From Ascidia mentula (taxonomy: Eukaryota; Chordata; Ascidiacea; Phlebobranchia; Ascidiidae): DNA of 64,000 nt. The stretch's first letter is position 1. Each line of letters begins with the position of its first letter. The stretch spans positions 26,190,266 to 26,254,265 of the forward strand of contig OX387197.1 of assembly GCA_947561715.1 (NCBI GenBank), written 5' to 3'. The notes below the pieces were generated by a model. The model made no database searches. It saw nothing but the letters and a program-made list of their open reading frames with translations, and was not told the DNA's origin. Positions 23,939 through 37,300 of the stretch are shown here, in pieces. The translations under genes and the position numbers were made by a program.

Positions 23939-26109
23939 TCACTTCCAAGATTTTGTTGGTAATTTGGCTCCACTACAGGTTGCGGTGGGTTGCTGGTGGT
24001 TTGAGGCCACCGAATCGCGCTGCAGTACATTGTAGATTTCTGCTTCTCGATCGTCAGCGCGCTTCAAATTGTCATAAACTTCCGCTCGGGAGGAATCGGT
24101 TGTGACGTCATCGGTATTGTTGTCTGGATTTTGTGTGACTTCATAATGGGCTTCGCGCTGATTCGAGGTGGCGTGGGGTGCTGAAAGAGTTTCGACGCAG
24201 ATATCTGCTGGCTCGTAATCGTTGACACGACCTAAACATGTAGATGGCATCGAAATATTTTAGTTCGTTCATACACTTGTGTTAATGCAGAGACCGCCAA
24301 CCGAAATAAAGATCCTTGTGAGCTACAGATGCTGGCCATTGTTTTGTCCTAACAGGCCCATGTGTGCAACTGATGTGACTTTTCAAGACGACTTGGCCGG
24401 CCATACGGTTAGATCAAAATAGTGGCCATCTGTTTGCAGCTCAGAGAAATCATATTATTGGCTCCACTTTGCTTATTTTTACTGAGATCCATTCACCAGT
24501 TTATTGCACTACCAAAGTGGAACCAACTAAAAGCTGCAAAATTTAGATTTAGACACAATAATATGCGTTAACTGCATACAATTTAATCACTGCAATGAAA
24601 TTCTCTGACCAGTGAATCTGATAGCCGCATGCGGATCCGAGAATCAGGTTTATACCAAATGTCTGATAAACAGGTAAATGCCGACTTTTAGTTTTAAAAT
24701 TCTTCGCAACTTTACTGGACGACTTGCATTTGTTCAATACTCTTCGGCTTGTCAAAGGCATAATTTGTTGAGAATAAATTGTGGTTTGTGAAATGATATT
24801 TACCTCTGCTGACACCGTTTACCGCACCTGGAAAATTCATCGAACCATCAGCCCTGGAACAAAATAGTCGAAAGTTCAGCAATTCACATTTACCAACACT
24901 GACGTACATTTATTAATGCACGAAAATTGTTTGCAATATAAAACATGGCTGTGAATATCCTGTAATACACGTTAGAGCGATGGAAGAATCCAAAACTTTT
25001 TTTAAAAACAAAACTTCGATAGGCTTCCCAGCCAAGCTGAACAGAAGGCGAAACATAATTAATCAAAGTATAACACTTAATTGTGGCAGAAAAACATATT
25101 ATTTAATATACAATATGTCTGGCAGTAACATAATACCTTGTTCTTTTTCGTTTTTGTCGCTTAGCACAGGAAACAATAATGATGCAGACAATAGCAATTA
25201 TGACGATCACACCAACAACCGAACCGACCACAATCGGTGGATTTGTGACTGAAATAAAGTGAGACAGTTTCAAATGTACTTGAATTAAGAACTCTTTTTT
25301 GTTTAAATGTCAATGTTTTTTGTGGTAATATAGTTAGTAACCAGCAAAATTACAAAGATTCAACAGTTTTGAAAGCTCTTTTTTTCAAGGTATAAATGTG
25401 CAGACAAAAGAAAATATGTTTTTTGTATAGTTATTATTGACCACGTTTGTAAATGCTCAGCACACGTGATATTGTCAATTTTGCTTTACGGAGGAACAAT
25501 TGGAATACTTTACAGAACATAGAAACATTTTACCCTTTACGCTTCTTTCACAAAGGTATCTGCAAACATGATTGCAAACGGTGTCCCGCCATTCGTATGT
25601 GGAGGCAGAATTATTTTGCCCCATTCTCACACATTCCTCATTTGACTGGAGCGAGGGTTGGTTACGCTTCCACTTTGCATACGTAACATTACTACCATCT
25701 GTCCACTGGAAAGTATTTGTTCCTGGAACTCGAGTTGCTCCGATGTAGAAACAGTGCGGCGCCTCTTTACACAAATTACAAAAAGTCAACAAAACATTGG
25801 ATGAATTTTTCAATATAGCATGGTTCGAACTTATTGTTAACAACTGAAAGTGTTTTCTCGAACAAATGTCAATGTGAAGAAAAAAAATCTACCTTGGGTT
25901 CTTTCGATATCCTGCTTCAAAAATTGAAAGATTTCTTCTGTTTTAACATTGGCTGCGTGCGCACCAAGTTCGCCGCAGGTTTGTACAACTTCGTTATACG
26001 AATTCACTTTGGGTCCGACCAAATACTCAGCCCCATTAAAAGAACGCCAAGATTGCGACACGACGACGAATGGGGATATTATGATCAAAATCGAAGTAAA
26101 TAGTATCAT
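23939..26109 (-). CDS. Receptor G: C-type lectin type I receptor with ITAM-like tail
   Basis: Exons 25893-26109, 25534-25764, 25137-25248, 24804-24853, 23939-24231; phases 1,1,2,1. Exon 1: signal peptide MILFTSILIIISPFVVVSQ, then SWRSFNGAEY and GAHAANVKT. Exon 2: FYIGATRVPGT, NQPSLQSNEEC (QPS at the sugar-site position), WRDTVC, RYLCER. It joins straight to the membrane exon (VVGSVVGVIVIIAIVCIIIV); no stalk exon is found in the 285-bp intron. The tail is the longest of the family, about 97 codons, and unlike the others: YEPADI, HYEVTQ, then VYDNL and IYNVL separated by ten residues. YxxL-x10-YxxL approaches the ITAM pattern (usual spacer 6-8, up to about 12). An activating counterpart to A and B is plausible but unproven. 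Confidence 0.78.
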
Positions 26110-26449
26110 ATTTCAGCCCAAGGTAATACTAAACATAAATAATAATAATCCAACCGTGACGACTGCGTATCAAATACAGCCTTTCTTACGCTTAACATAT
26201 TTTTTCCAACAACAAATTGCTCTTTCACTGACCAGCAACCGCACACTTCAAACCGCTCATGTTATGTGCTACCAATATACTAAAGCATACAGCGAAGTAC
26301 GGAAAGCCATTGTTGATTTATACACGGACGAAGTTGAACGAAGAAGTGTTCTAATAATAACGCACGTTTTCAGGAAGCACGTCATTTCTATTGTCTGTCC
26401 TGTCAGGAGGAATAAAAAAATATGCATTCGACCGTCTCCGAGTATATAT

Positions 26450-26457
26450 TGACGTCA
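26450..26457. promoter_or_regulatory. CRE/ATF palindrome upstream of receptor G
   Basis: TGACGTCA about 340 bp upstream of the receptor G ATG, next to a TATATAT stretch. Confidence 0.3.
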
Positions 26458-28030
26458 TAATAGCATATTGGTCAAAAAAAACGCTCGTGGTTTTTACTTT
26501 CGCTGTAGTGACTGATTTAGTGCGGTTGTTTAAATTTGATTCAAATCACTTCGCATGACTTTCAACGCTTTCGTATGTTTGAAATTAGTAAATTGCTTAC
26601 CTAACACTATGGATTTGTCAATATATTTTAATACAATACCTGAGTTCGATCTTAAACACTTCGTTTCAACTTTCACAAACATTTGCGTTAAAACTTATTG
26701 CGTGGCTGTCCTTCAGTTTAAGCACACCTAATGTGAAGTTGAGTGAAGTTGTTTCAATTTGCAACTCATTACTTTTTGTCTTATAGTAAATTGTCGCCAC
26801 CTTATATTCTAATTAGAAATGACTTCAACGACCATTGGACATTGAGTATGCCTCACGAAAATATCAATGAAAAAAGTTTAAAGCGACACACAAAAAGTTG
26901 TTTTGCCTAATAAGTAACTTGTGATTGCATAAAATAAGGTATAGGTGGAAATTTTGCATTGTTTCTGTAAAAGATCAAATGCTGATGAGTTGTAATTATG
27001 TCGGCGAACCATTCTTTTGAACAAATGTATATACTTTATTCACATTATAACGAAGTTGATAAATTAATCCTGCCCACCAATTCCAAACAGTCTTTCTTAT
27101 TGGTATATTTGCGTCGGGCGCCTTCATCGTTGCAAATTTTTTTGATCAGTTTGTTGGCCACGATGGGATTCGAACCCTTGATATACTGCCCACGAATCCC
27201 GATCAGGTTTTCTTCTTGGTATATGGGTAGGGCGCTTGACTGATGTTGCCAGTCATAAAATCTCACCAACGTACAGTGATGTTGCCAGTTTAAATCTTAC
27301 CAACGTACACAAAACAAGCGTGCACTAAGCGGAAGTTGTTTAAGAAGAAGTTTTCCGCTAAGTGACGCTAAACACAAACAAATTGTTGCATTGTCTAACA
27401 TCGGTTAAGCGCGAACCGACCTTTACAAAATTTGTTAATTTTTTGAACTATGTACGTAACTGTGAATTTTACTAGAAGAAATACTGTATACTTGCATAAA
27501 ACTAAATGGTCGTGTACTGTCTGAAATGTCCAACGTAATTTGTCATGTTTGTTTTACCTTTTCGCTTTGCCCCCCTTCCCTATGTAACGGTTCGGAACGG
27601 GATTTTTTTGTTGTAACATGATTTTCGTTAGCATAGGTAACGGTTCCTAACGACCATTTGGTGTTACAATTTTTGTTCGGAACATAATTTTTTAAGTCGA
27701 GTCTCAACATTGCAAAAACCGTTAGAGGGAGGTAGAGGTCCATATATTTTGGCGCTGAAAATCCCACACTTGAATTGATTTGATATGTTAATTAGTTTGG
27801 AATTCTCAAGTCTGTATTTAAGCAATAAATTTACATATAATGAAGAGATTTATTGAATATGAAGTTACATAGAAAAGAAATAAACTACAGTGATGAACAA
27901 CGTTGTTGCAACAAGGCACAGCTGTTAGAGCATACAGTGATGAAAATAAATGAATATTATTTACAAAAATAATGGAAGTGAACACTGATCAATGAAAACA
28001 TTGCGTCTAGCTTCTATGAGTCTCTTATAA
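26458..28030. other. Intergenic region upstream of receptor G
   Basis: No exon supported. It contains one tRNA-derived SINE copy (27160-27250) and, at 27575-27700, GGAACGG / TAACGG words that resemble the right border of the 32-bp minisatellite near 42540-42625. Confidence 0.45.
27160..27250 (-). mobile_element. tRNA-derived SINE copy 1
   Basis: On the minus strand it contains AAAACCTGATCGGGATTCGTG and GGGTTCGAATCCC, a Pol III B box. The same ordered blocks occur at 47400-47515 and 62945-63035. It does not fold as an intact tRNA. Confidence 0.6.
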
Positions 28031-28035
28031 ACCTC

Positions 28036-28358
28036 TTAAGTATCAAGGTTGCGTAAGTTCTTCCGGGGTCTAGTGTAAGTCCGACCATCAGTAACAACAA
28101 ATTGTTTATTAAACTTATAGCTTTTTGTTTTGACGTCTCTATGTTTGAACACTGAATGCATAGCTGGTGGTACTGCAGGTCGTGTGATGTAAACCGCCTT
28201 TGAAGTTTTGGTAACTGTTTTGAGGGAGTGACAATGTGCCCGCAATTGCTTTACAAAGCCGCATGTGTAAAGACGTTTTGATAAGACTTTTTCCCGTGTT
28301 CCATCATAGGGGGGAGTTTTTGTTTGACAGCGACACTCTATCTTAAATAATGCCCTCC
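28036..28358 (-). CDS. Probable 3'-terminal coding exon of an unrecognised gene
   Basis: A 107-codon frame opens at an acceptor-like TCTCTAG/GG (28358) and closes with TAA at 28036. Its product is basic and Tyr/Thr/Lys-rich: KIECRCQTKTPPYDGT, KAVYITRPAVPPAMHS, TDGRTYTRPRKNLRNLDT. A poly(A) signal AATAAA on the minus strand is at about 27849-27854. I cannot find the upstream exons or a family, so this may also be a fortuitous frame. Confidence 0.35.
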
Positions 28359-29230
28359 CTAGAGACTTATACACTTATCAAATATCCACATGGTATTTAC
28401 GAAAACACTGCCTTTTTCTCACTACAACGCACGTTACGTGGCTTCCAGTTTGTACGATAACGCTTTCGTCTTTCTGTGACCATTCTATTCTATTTGATTC
28501 AATTCTATTCCATGCTATGCTATTTTGAACAAGACTCGATTCGATCAATAAACCATATTTGGAATTATTCTGCCTGTCTGCATCTCGGCCGAGAGCACAG
28601 GTGAATCGACAATTTAGTGGCAACTAGCCAACAGGTCAACCGACCTTCATATTGCGGTAGCATCACCGACTCAAATTGTCAGGGAAGCCGAGTACTTTGC
28701 GGTAGTAAATTTTTCAATATCAGATTGTTTGTCAACTTGCTTCTTCATACAATAAAGATAAACAGGTCAAAAGGCCACAAAGTAATACACGCGACGAAAG
28801 AAAGTGTGAATTTAATCAATCAACTCCGCGGCAAATGGGAGATTACAAAAACTGTATAACTTCCAATGTTTGTGGTGAAATGAGCTTATACTTTACAACT
28901 ATGCTTCATATAATACGTAACTTTTCGCTACAAATGTGAACTACAGCTACATTAATTTTGAACATCACAGCTTAGTCGGTTCGAAAAATGCATACTATCA
29001 ACCTTACAACAACAAGAATATTACAAAAATCTATCGCACATAAAGAAATTGTCGCGTAAAATTGTATAACTTCCAATATGAGATGTAGGCTTACTATACA
29101 CGTGACTATAAAGTAACTACCCGTATGTCAAGAAACAACATGCAACTACAAGGAATAATAGAGCACAAAGAAATCGTCACAAAAAAACGCATCAAGCTGA
29201 AATTTAAAAGTAAAATTGCACGACCAAATA

Positions 29231-29313
29231 TGACAAAATTTTGTTCCAACTAACACTTTCCGTAACAAAATTTTGTTCCAACTAACACTTTTCGTGACAA
29301 AATTTTGTTCCTA
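29231..29313. repeat. Left outlier block of the 32-bp minisatellite
   Basis: Three copies of ACAAAATTTTGTTCC with CAACTAACACTTT(T/C)CGT between them, the same unit as in the large array beginning at 38.82 kb. It lies about 0.4 kb left of the 190-bp satellite. Confidence 0.8.
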
Positions 29314-30725
29314 TGTAATAGTGGGAAACAAAGTTGAAATTTCTGACCAAATTTCTCAGCCAAATATTCGACACCAGGTAGGGGTTAAGAGTTATACGTA
29401 AAGTTACACACCACGATACTCCGCTGCGCTACGAAAGTATCATTACAAGTCATTGAGATTTTAAAAACATCAACATGGAATGACTTTCTCAAAAAAGTAA
29501 CAATGTGGATCGAAGCAAAGTGTTAAGGGTGAAAGGTTCGTTACAGCGACTGCACCATACGGAATCCAGTTTTTAAATTTATACTAATCAATCACCAACC
29601 ATTAATCTATTTGTTTCCTTACTATCAATGCAGTAATATTTCATGCAATGGCATGATTGGCAGGATCACCTCACTATCACTGCATTAGTAGCCTATGTTT
29701 AAATATACAGATATGAGTGACGATTGGTTGATGCTATGGCGGCCGTGTAAGATGCGGCGGTATAACCAAAGAGTTGCCTACCTTCAATATCAACAGTTTT
29801 GAATTAATCGACTTATCATTTTGCAAACAAATATAAGATGCCAGTACAAAACGAGCAATGAAAACCAAATTGGCATATGTCCTATAGAATTTGATTGTTT
29901 GCCGAAAACGCATGTTTGAAACCATGGTGGCTATAAAGATTTGGCGAAATGGACTAAATTTGACAGTTGTCCGCCTGTGATTTCGACAATTTTATATCAA
30001 GCGACTTGAAATTTTGCACACAAATATTAGATGCCAGGACAAAACAGGCAATGAAAACCAAATTGGCGTATGTCTTATAGAATTTGATTGTTTGCCGAAA
30101 ACGCATGTTTGAAACCATGGTGGCTAAGGTACGGCGAAATGAACTAAATTTGAGAGTTGTTCGCCTGTGATTCCGACATTTTTATATCAAGCGACTTGAA
30201 ATTTTGCACACAAATATTAGATGCCAGTACAAAACAGGCAATGAAAACCAAATTGGCGTATGTCTCATAGAATTTGATTGTTTGCCGAAAACGCATGTTT
30301 GAAACCATGGTGGCTAAGGTACGGCGAAATGAACTAAATTTGACAGTTGTCCGCCTGTGATTTCAACATTTGTATATCAAGCGACTTGAAATTTTGCACA
30401 CAAATATTAGATGCCAGTACAAAACAAGCATTGAAAACCGAATTGGCGTATGTCCTACAGAATTTGATTGTTTGCCGAAAACGCATGTTTAAAACTATGG
30501 TGGCTAAGGTTCGGCGAAATGAACTAAATTTGACAGTTGTCCGCCTGTGATTTTAACATTTTTACATCAAGTGACTCGAAATTTTGCACACAAATATAAG
30601 ATGCCAGTAAAAAACGAGCAATGAAAACCATGTTGGCGTATGTCTTATAGAATTTGATTGTTTGCCGAAAACGCATGTTTGAAACCATGGTCGCTGAGGT
30701 ACGGCGAAATGAACTAAATTTGAGA

Positions 30726-33700
30726 GTTGTCCGCCTGTGATTTCGACATTTTTATATCAAGCGACTCGAAATTTTGCACACAAATATAAGATGCCAGTAC
30801 AAAACGAGCAATGAAATCCCAATTGGCGTATGTCCTACAGAATTTGATTGTTTGCCGAAAACGCATCTTTAAAAAACCATGGTGGCTAAAGTTCGGCGAA
30901 ATGAACTAAATTTGACAGTTGTCCGCCTGTGATTTCAACATTTTTGTATCAAGCAACTCGAAATTTTGCACACAAATATAAGATGTCAGTACAAAACGAG
31001 CAATGAAAACCAAATTGGCGTATGTCCTATAGAATTTGATTGTTTGCCGAAAACGCATGTTTGAAACCATGGTGGCTGAGGTAAGGCGAAATGAACTAAA
31101 TTTGAGAGTTGTCCGCCTGTGATTTCGACATTTTTATATCAAGCAACTTGAAATTTTGCACACAAATATTAGATGACAGTACAAAACGAGCAATGAAAAC
31201 CAAATTGGCGTATGTCCTTTAGTTTTTTTTTCGTAAACGAAAACGTATGTTTGAAACTATGGTGGCTAAGGTTCGGCGAAATGAACTAAATTTGACAGTT
31301 GTCCGACGTGATTTCAACATTTTTATATCAAGCGACTTGAAATTTTGCACACAAATATTAGATGCCAGTACAAAACGAGCAATGAAATCCAAATTGGCGT
31401 ATGTCTTATAGAATTTGATTGTTTGCCGAAAACGCATGTTTAAAACCATTGTGGCTAAGGTTCGGCGAAATGAACTAAATTTGACAGTTGTCCGCCCGTG
31501 ATTTCAACATTTTTATGTCAAGCGACTCGAAATTTTGCACACAAATATAAGATGTCAGTACAAAACGAGCAATGAAAACCAAATTGGCGTATGTCCTATA
31601 GAATTTGATTGTTTGCCGAAAACGCATTTTTGAAACCATGGTGGCTAATGTTCGGTGAAATGAACTAAATTTGACAGTTGTCCGCTTGTGATTTCGACAT
31701 TTTTATATCAAGCGACTTGAAATTTTGCACACAAATATAAGATGCCAGTACAAAACGAGCAATGAAAACCATGTTGGCGTATGTCTTATAGAATTTGATT
31801 GTTTGCCGAAAACGCATGTTTGAAACCATGGTGGCTGAGGTACGGCGAAATGATCTAAATTTGACAGTTGTCCGCCTGTGATTTCGACATTTTTATATCA
31901 AGCGACTTGAAATTTTGCACACAAATATTAGATGCCAGTACAAAACGAGCAATGAAAACCAAATTGGCGTATGTCCTTTAGTTTTTTTTTCGTAAACGAA
32001 AACGTATGTTTGAAACTATGGTGGCTAAGGTTCGGCGAAATGAACTAAATTTGACAGTTGTCCGCCCGTGATTTCAACATTTTTATATCAAGCGACTAGA
32101 CATTTTGCACACAAATATTAGATGCCAGTAAAAAACGAGCAATGAAATCCAAATTGGCGCATGTCCTACAGAATTTGATTGTTTGCCGAAAACGCATGTT
32201 TAAAACAATGGTGGCTAAAGTTCGGCGATATGAACTAAATTTGACAGTTGTCCGCCTGTGATTTCAACATTTTTATATCAAGCAACTCGAAATTTTGCAC
32301 ACAAATATAAGATGTCAGTACAAAACGAGCAATGAAAACCAAATTGGCGTATGTCTTATAGAATTTGATAGTTTGCCGAAAACGCATGTTTGAAACCATG
32401 GTGGCTAAGGTACGGCGAAATGAACTAAATTTGACAGTTGTCCGCCTGTGATTTCGACATTTTTTATCAAGCGACTTGAAATTTTGCACACAAATATTAG
32501 ATGCCAGTACAAAACGAGCAATGAAAACCATGTTGGCGTATGTCTTATAGAATTTGATTGTTTGCCGAAAACGCATGTTTGAAACCATGGTGGCTGAGGT
32601 ACGGCGAAATGAACTAAATTTGAGAGTTGTCGGCCTGTGATTTCGACATTTTTATATCAAGCGACTCGAAATTTTGCACACAAATATAAGATGTCAGTAC
32701 AAAACGAGCAATGAAAACCAAATTGGCGTATGTCTTATAGAATTTGATAGTTTGCCGAAAACGCATGTTTGAAACCATGGTGGCTAAGGTACGGCGAAAT
32801 GAACTAAATTTGACAGTTGTCCGCCTGTGATTTCGACATTTTTTATCAAGCGACTTGAAATTTTGCACACAAATATTAGATGCCAGTACAAAACGAGCAA
32901 TGAAAACCATGTTGGCGTATGTCTTATAGAATTTGATTGTTTGCCGAAAACGCATGTTTGAAACCATGGTGGCTGAGGTACGGCGAAATGAACTAAATTT
33001 GAGAGTTGTCGGCCTGTGATTTCGACATTTTTATATCAAGCGACTCGAAATTTTGCACACAAATATTAGATGCCAGTACAAAACGAGCAATGAAAACCAA
33101 ATTGGCGTATGTCCTTTAGTTTTTTTTTCGTAAACGAAAACGTATGTTTGAAACTATGGTGGCTAAGGTTCGGCGAAATGAACTAAATTTGACAGTTGTC
33201 AGCCTGTGATTTCAACATTTTTATATCAAGCGACTCGAAATTTTGCACACAAATATAAGATGTCAGTACAAAACGAGCAATGAAAACCAAATTGGCGTAT
33301 GTCCTACAGAATTTGATTGTTTGCCGAAAACGCATGTTTAAAACAATGGTGGCTAAAGTTCGGCGATATGAACTAAATTTGACAGTTGTCCGCCTGTGAT
33401 TTCAACATTTTTATATCAAGCGACTCGAAATTTTGCACACAAATATAAGATGTCAGTACAAAACGAGCAATGAAAACCAAATTGGCGTATGTCTTATAGA
33501 ATTTGATAGTTTGCCGAAAACGCATGTTTGAAACCATGGTGGCTAAGGTACGGCGAAATGAACTAAATTAGACAGTTGTCCGCCTGTGATTTCGACATTT
33601 TTTATCAAGCGACTTGAAATTTTGCACACAAATATTAGATGCCAGTACAAAACGAGCAATGAAAACCATGTTGGCGTATGTCTTATAGAATTTGATTGTT

Positions 33701-34333
33701 TGCCGAAAACGCATGTTTGAAACCATGGTGGCTGATGTACGGCGAAATGAACTAAATTTGAGAGTTGTCGGCCTGTGATTTCGACATTTTTATATCAAGC
33801 GACTTGAAATTTTGCACACAAATATTAGATGCCAGTACAAAACGAGCAATGAAAACCAAATTGGCGTATGTCCTTTAGTTTTTTTTTCGTAAACGAAAAC
33901 GTATGTTTGAAACTATGGTGGCTAAGGTTCGGCGAAATGAACTAAATTTGACAGTTGTCCGCCTGTGATTTCAACATTTTTATATCAAGCGACTCGAAAT
34001 TTTGCACACAAATATAAGATGTCAGTACAAAACGAGCAATGAAAACCAAATTGGCGTATGTCCTACAGAATTTGATTGTTTGCCGAAAACGCATGTTTAA
34101 AACAATGGTGGCTAAAGTTCGGCGATATGAACTAAATTTGACAGTTGTCCGCCTGTGATTTCAACATTTTGATATCAAGCGACTCGAAATTTTGCACACA
34201 AATATAAGATGTCAGTACAAAACGAGCAATGAAAACCAAATTGGCGTATGTCCTACAGAATTTGATTGTTTGCCGAAAACGCATGTTTAAAACAATGGTG
34301 GCTAAAGTTCGGCGATATGAACTAAATTTGACA
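30726..34333. repeat. Higher-order satellite duplication, copy 1 (3,608 bp)
   Basis: Nineteen units. Rare variants reappear exactly 3,608 bp to the right: ATGAAATCCC at 30811 and 34419, GTCCGACGTG at 31301 and 34909, TTTTGATATCAAG at about 34167 and 37775. Boundaries are where the copies stop matching and are good to about one unit. Confidence 0.85.
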
Positions 34334-37300
34334 GTTGTCCGCCTGTGATTTCGACATTTTTATATCAAGCGACTCGAAATTTTGCACACAAATATAAGAT
34401 GCCAGTACAAAACGAGCAATGAAATCCCAATTGGCGTATGTCCTACAGAATTTGATTGTTTGCCGAAAACGCATCTTTAAAAAACCATGGTGGCTAAAGT
34501 TCGGCGAAATGAACTAAATTTGACAGTTGTCCGCCTGTGATTTCAACATTTTTGTATCAAGCAACTCGAAATTTTGCACACAAATATAAGATGTCAGTAC
34601 AAAACGAGCAATGAAAACCAAATTGGCGTATGTCCTATAGAATTTGATTGTTTGCCGAAAACGCATGTTTGAAACCATGGTGGCTGAGGTAAGGCGAAAT
34701 GAACTAAATTTGAGAGTTGTCCGCCTGTGATTTCGACATTTTTATATCAAGCAACTTGAAATTTTGCACACAAATATTAGATGACAGTACAAAACGAGCA
34801 ATGAAAACCAAATTGGCGTATGTCCTTTAGTTTTTTTTTCGTAAACGAAAACGTATGTTTGAAACTATGGTGGCTAAGGTTCGGCGAAATGAACTAAATT
34901 TGACAGTTGTCCGACGTGATTTCAACATTTTTATATCAAGCGACTTGAAATTTTGCACACAAATATTAGATGCCAGTACAAAACGAGCAATGAAATCCAA
35001 ATTGGCGTATGTCTTATAGAATTTGATTGTTTGCCGAAAACGCATGTTTAAAACCATTGTGGCTAAGGTTCGGCGAAATGAACTAAATTTGACAGTTGTC
35101 CGCCCGTGATTTCAACATTTTTATGTCAAGCGACTCGAAATTTTGCACACAAATATAAGATGTCAGTACAAAACGAGCAATGAAAACCAAATTGGCGTAT
35201 GTCCTATAGAATTTGATTGTTTGCCGAAAACGCATTTTTGAAACCATGGTGGCTAATGTTCGGTGAAATGAACTAAATTTGACAGTTGTCCGCTTGTGAT
35301 TTCGACATTTTTATATCAAGCGACTTGAAATTTTGCACACAAATATAAGATGCCAGTACAAAACGAGCAATGAAAACCATGTTGGCGTATGTCTTATAGA
35401 ATTTGATTGTTTGCCGAAAACGCATGTTTGAAACCATGGTGGCTGAGGTACGGCGAAATGATCTAAATTTGACAGTTGTCCGCCTGTGATTTCGACATTT
35501 TTATATCAAGCGACTTGAAATTTTGCACACAAATATTAGATGCCAGTACAAAACGAGCAATGAAAACCAAATTGGCGTATGTCCTTTAGTTTTTTTTTCG
35601 TAAACGAAAACGTATGTTTGAAACTATGGTGGCTAAGGTTCGGCGAAATGAACTAAATTTGACAGTTGTCCGCCCGTGATTTCAACATTTTTATATCAAG
35701 CGACTAGACATTTTGCACACAAATATTAGATGCCAGTAAAAAACGAGCAATGAAATCCAAATTGGCGCATGTCCTACAGAATTTGATTGTTTGCCGAAAA
35801 CGCATGTTTAAAACAATGGTGGCTAAAGTTCGGCGATATGAACTAAATTTGACAGTTGTCCGCCTGTGATTTCAACATTTTTATATCAAGCAACTCGAAA
35901 TTTTGCACACAAATATAAGATGTCAGTACAAAACGAGCAATGAAAACCAAATTGGCGTATGTCTTATAGAATTTGATAGTTTGCCGAAAACGCATGTTTG
36001 AAACCATGGTGGCTAAGGTACGGCGAAATGAACTAAATTTGACAGTTGTCCGCCTGTGATTTCGACATTTTTTATCAAGCGACTTGAAATTTTGCACACA
36101 AATATTAGATGCCAGTACAAAACGAGCAATGAAAACCATGTTGGCGTATGTCTTATAGAATTTGATTGTTTGCCGAAAACGCATGTTTGAAACCATGGTG
36201 GCTGAGGTACGGCGAAATGAACTAAATTTGAGAGTTGTCGGCCTGTGATTTCGACATTTTTATATCAAGCGACTCGAAATTTTGCACACAAATATAAGAT
36301 GTCAGTACAAAACGAGCAATGAAAACCAAATTGGCGTATGTCTTATAGAATTTGATAGTTTGCCGAAAACGCATGTTTGAAACCATGGTGGCTAAGGTAC
36401 GGCGAAATGAACTAAATTTGACAGTTGTCCGCCTGTGATTTCGACATTTTTTATCAAGCGACTTGAAATTTTGCACACAAATATTAGATGCCAGTACAAA
36501 ACGAGCAATGAAAACCATGTTGGCGTATGTCTTATAGAATTTGATTGTTTGCCGAAAACGCATGTTTGAAACCATGGTGGCTGAGGTACGGCGAAATGAA
36601 CTAAATTTGAGAGTTGTCGGCCTGTGATTTCGACATTTTTATATCAAGCGACTCGAAATTTTGCACACAAATATTAGATGCCAGTACAAAACGAGCAATG
36701 AAAACCAAATTGGCGTATGTCCTTTAGTTTTTTTTTCGTAAACGAAAACGTATGTTTGAAACTATGGTGGCTAAGGTTCGGCGAAATGAACTAAATTTGA
36801 CAGTTGTCAGCCTGTGATTTCAACATTTTTATATCAAGCGACTCGAAATTTTGCACACAAATATAAGATGTCAGTACAAAACGAGCAATGAAAACCAAAT
36901 TGGCGTATGTCCTACAGAATTTGATTGTTTGCCGAAAACGCATGTTTAAAACAATGGTGGCTAAAGTTCGGCGATATGAACTAAATTTGACAGTTGTCCG
37001 CCTGTGATTTCAACATTTTTATATCAAGCGACTCGAAATTTTGCACACAAATATAAGATGTCAGTACAAAACGAGCAATGAAAACCAAATTGGCGTATGT
37101 CTTATAGAATTTGATAGTTTGCCGAAAACGCATGTTTGAAACCATGGTGGCTAAGGTACGGCGAAATGAACTAAATTAGACAGTTGTCCGCCTGTGATTT
37201 CGACATTTTTTATCAAGCGACTTGAAATTTTGCACACAAATATTAGATGCCAGTACAAAACGAGCAATGAAAACCATGTTGGCGTATGTCTTATAGAATT

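Noticed and set aside
31219..36575. Repeated 76-117 codon frames on the minus strand
   Set aside because: They come from 189/190-bp satellite units and are copied exactly by the 3,608-bp duplication. No splice sites, no domain, and unit length usually shifts the frame.
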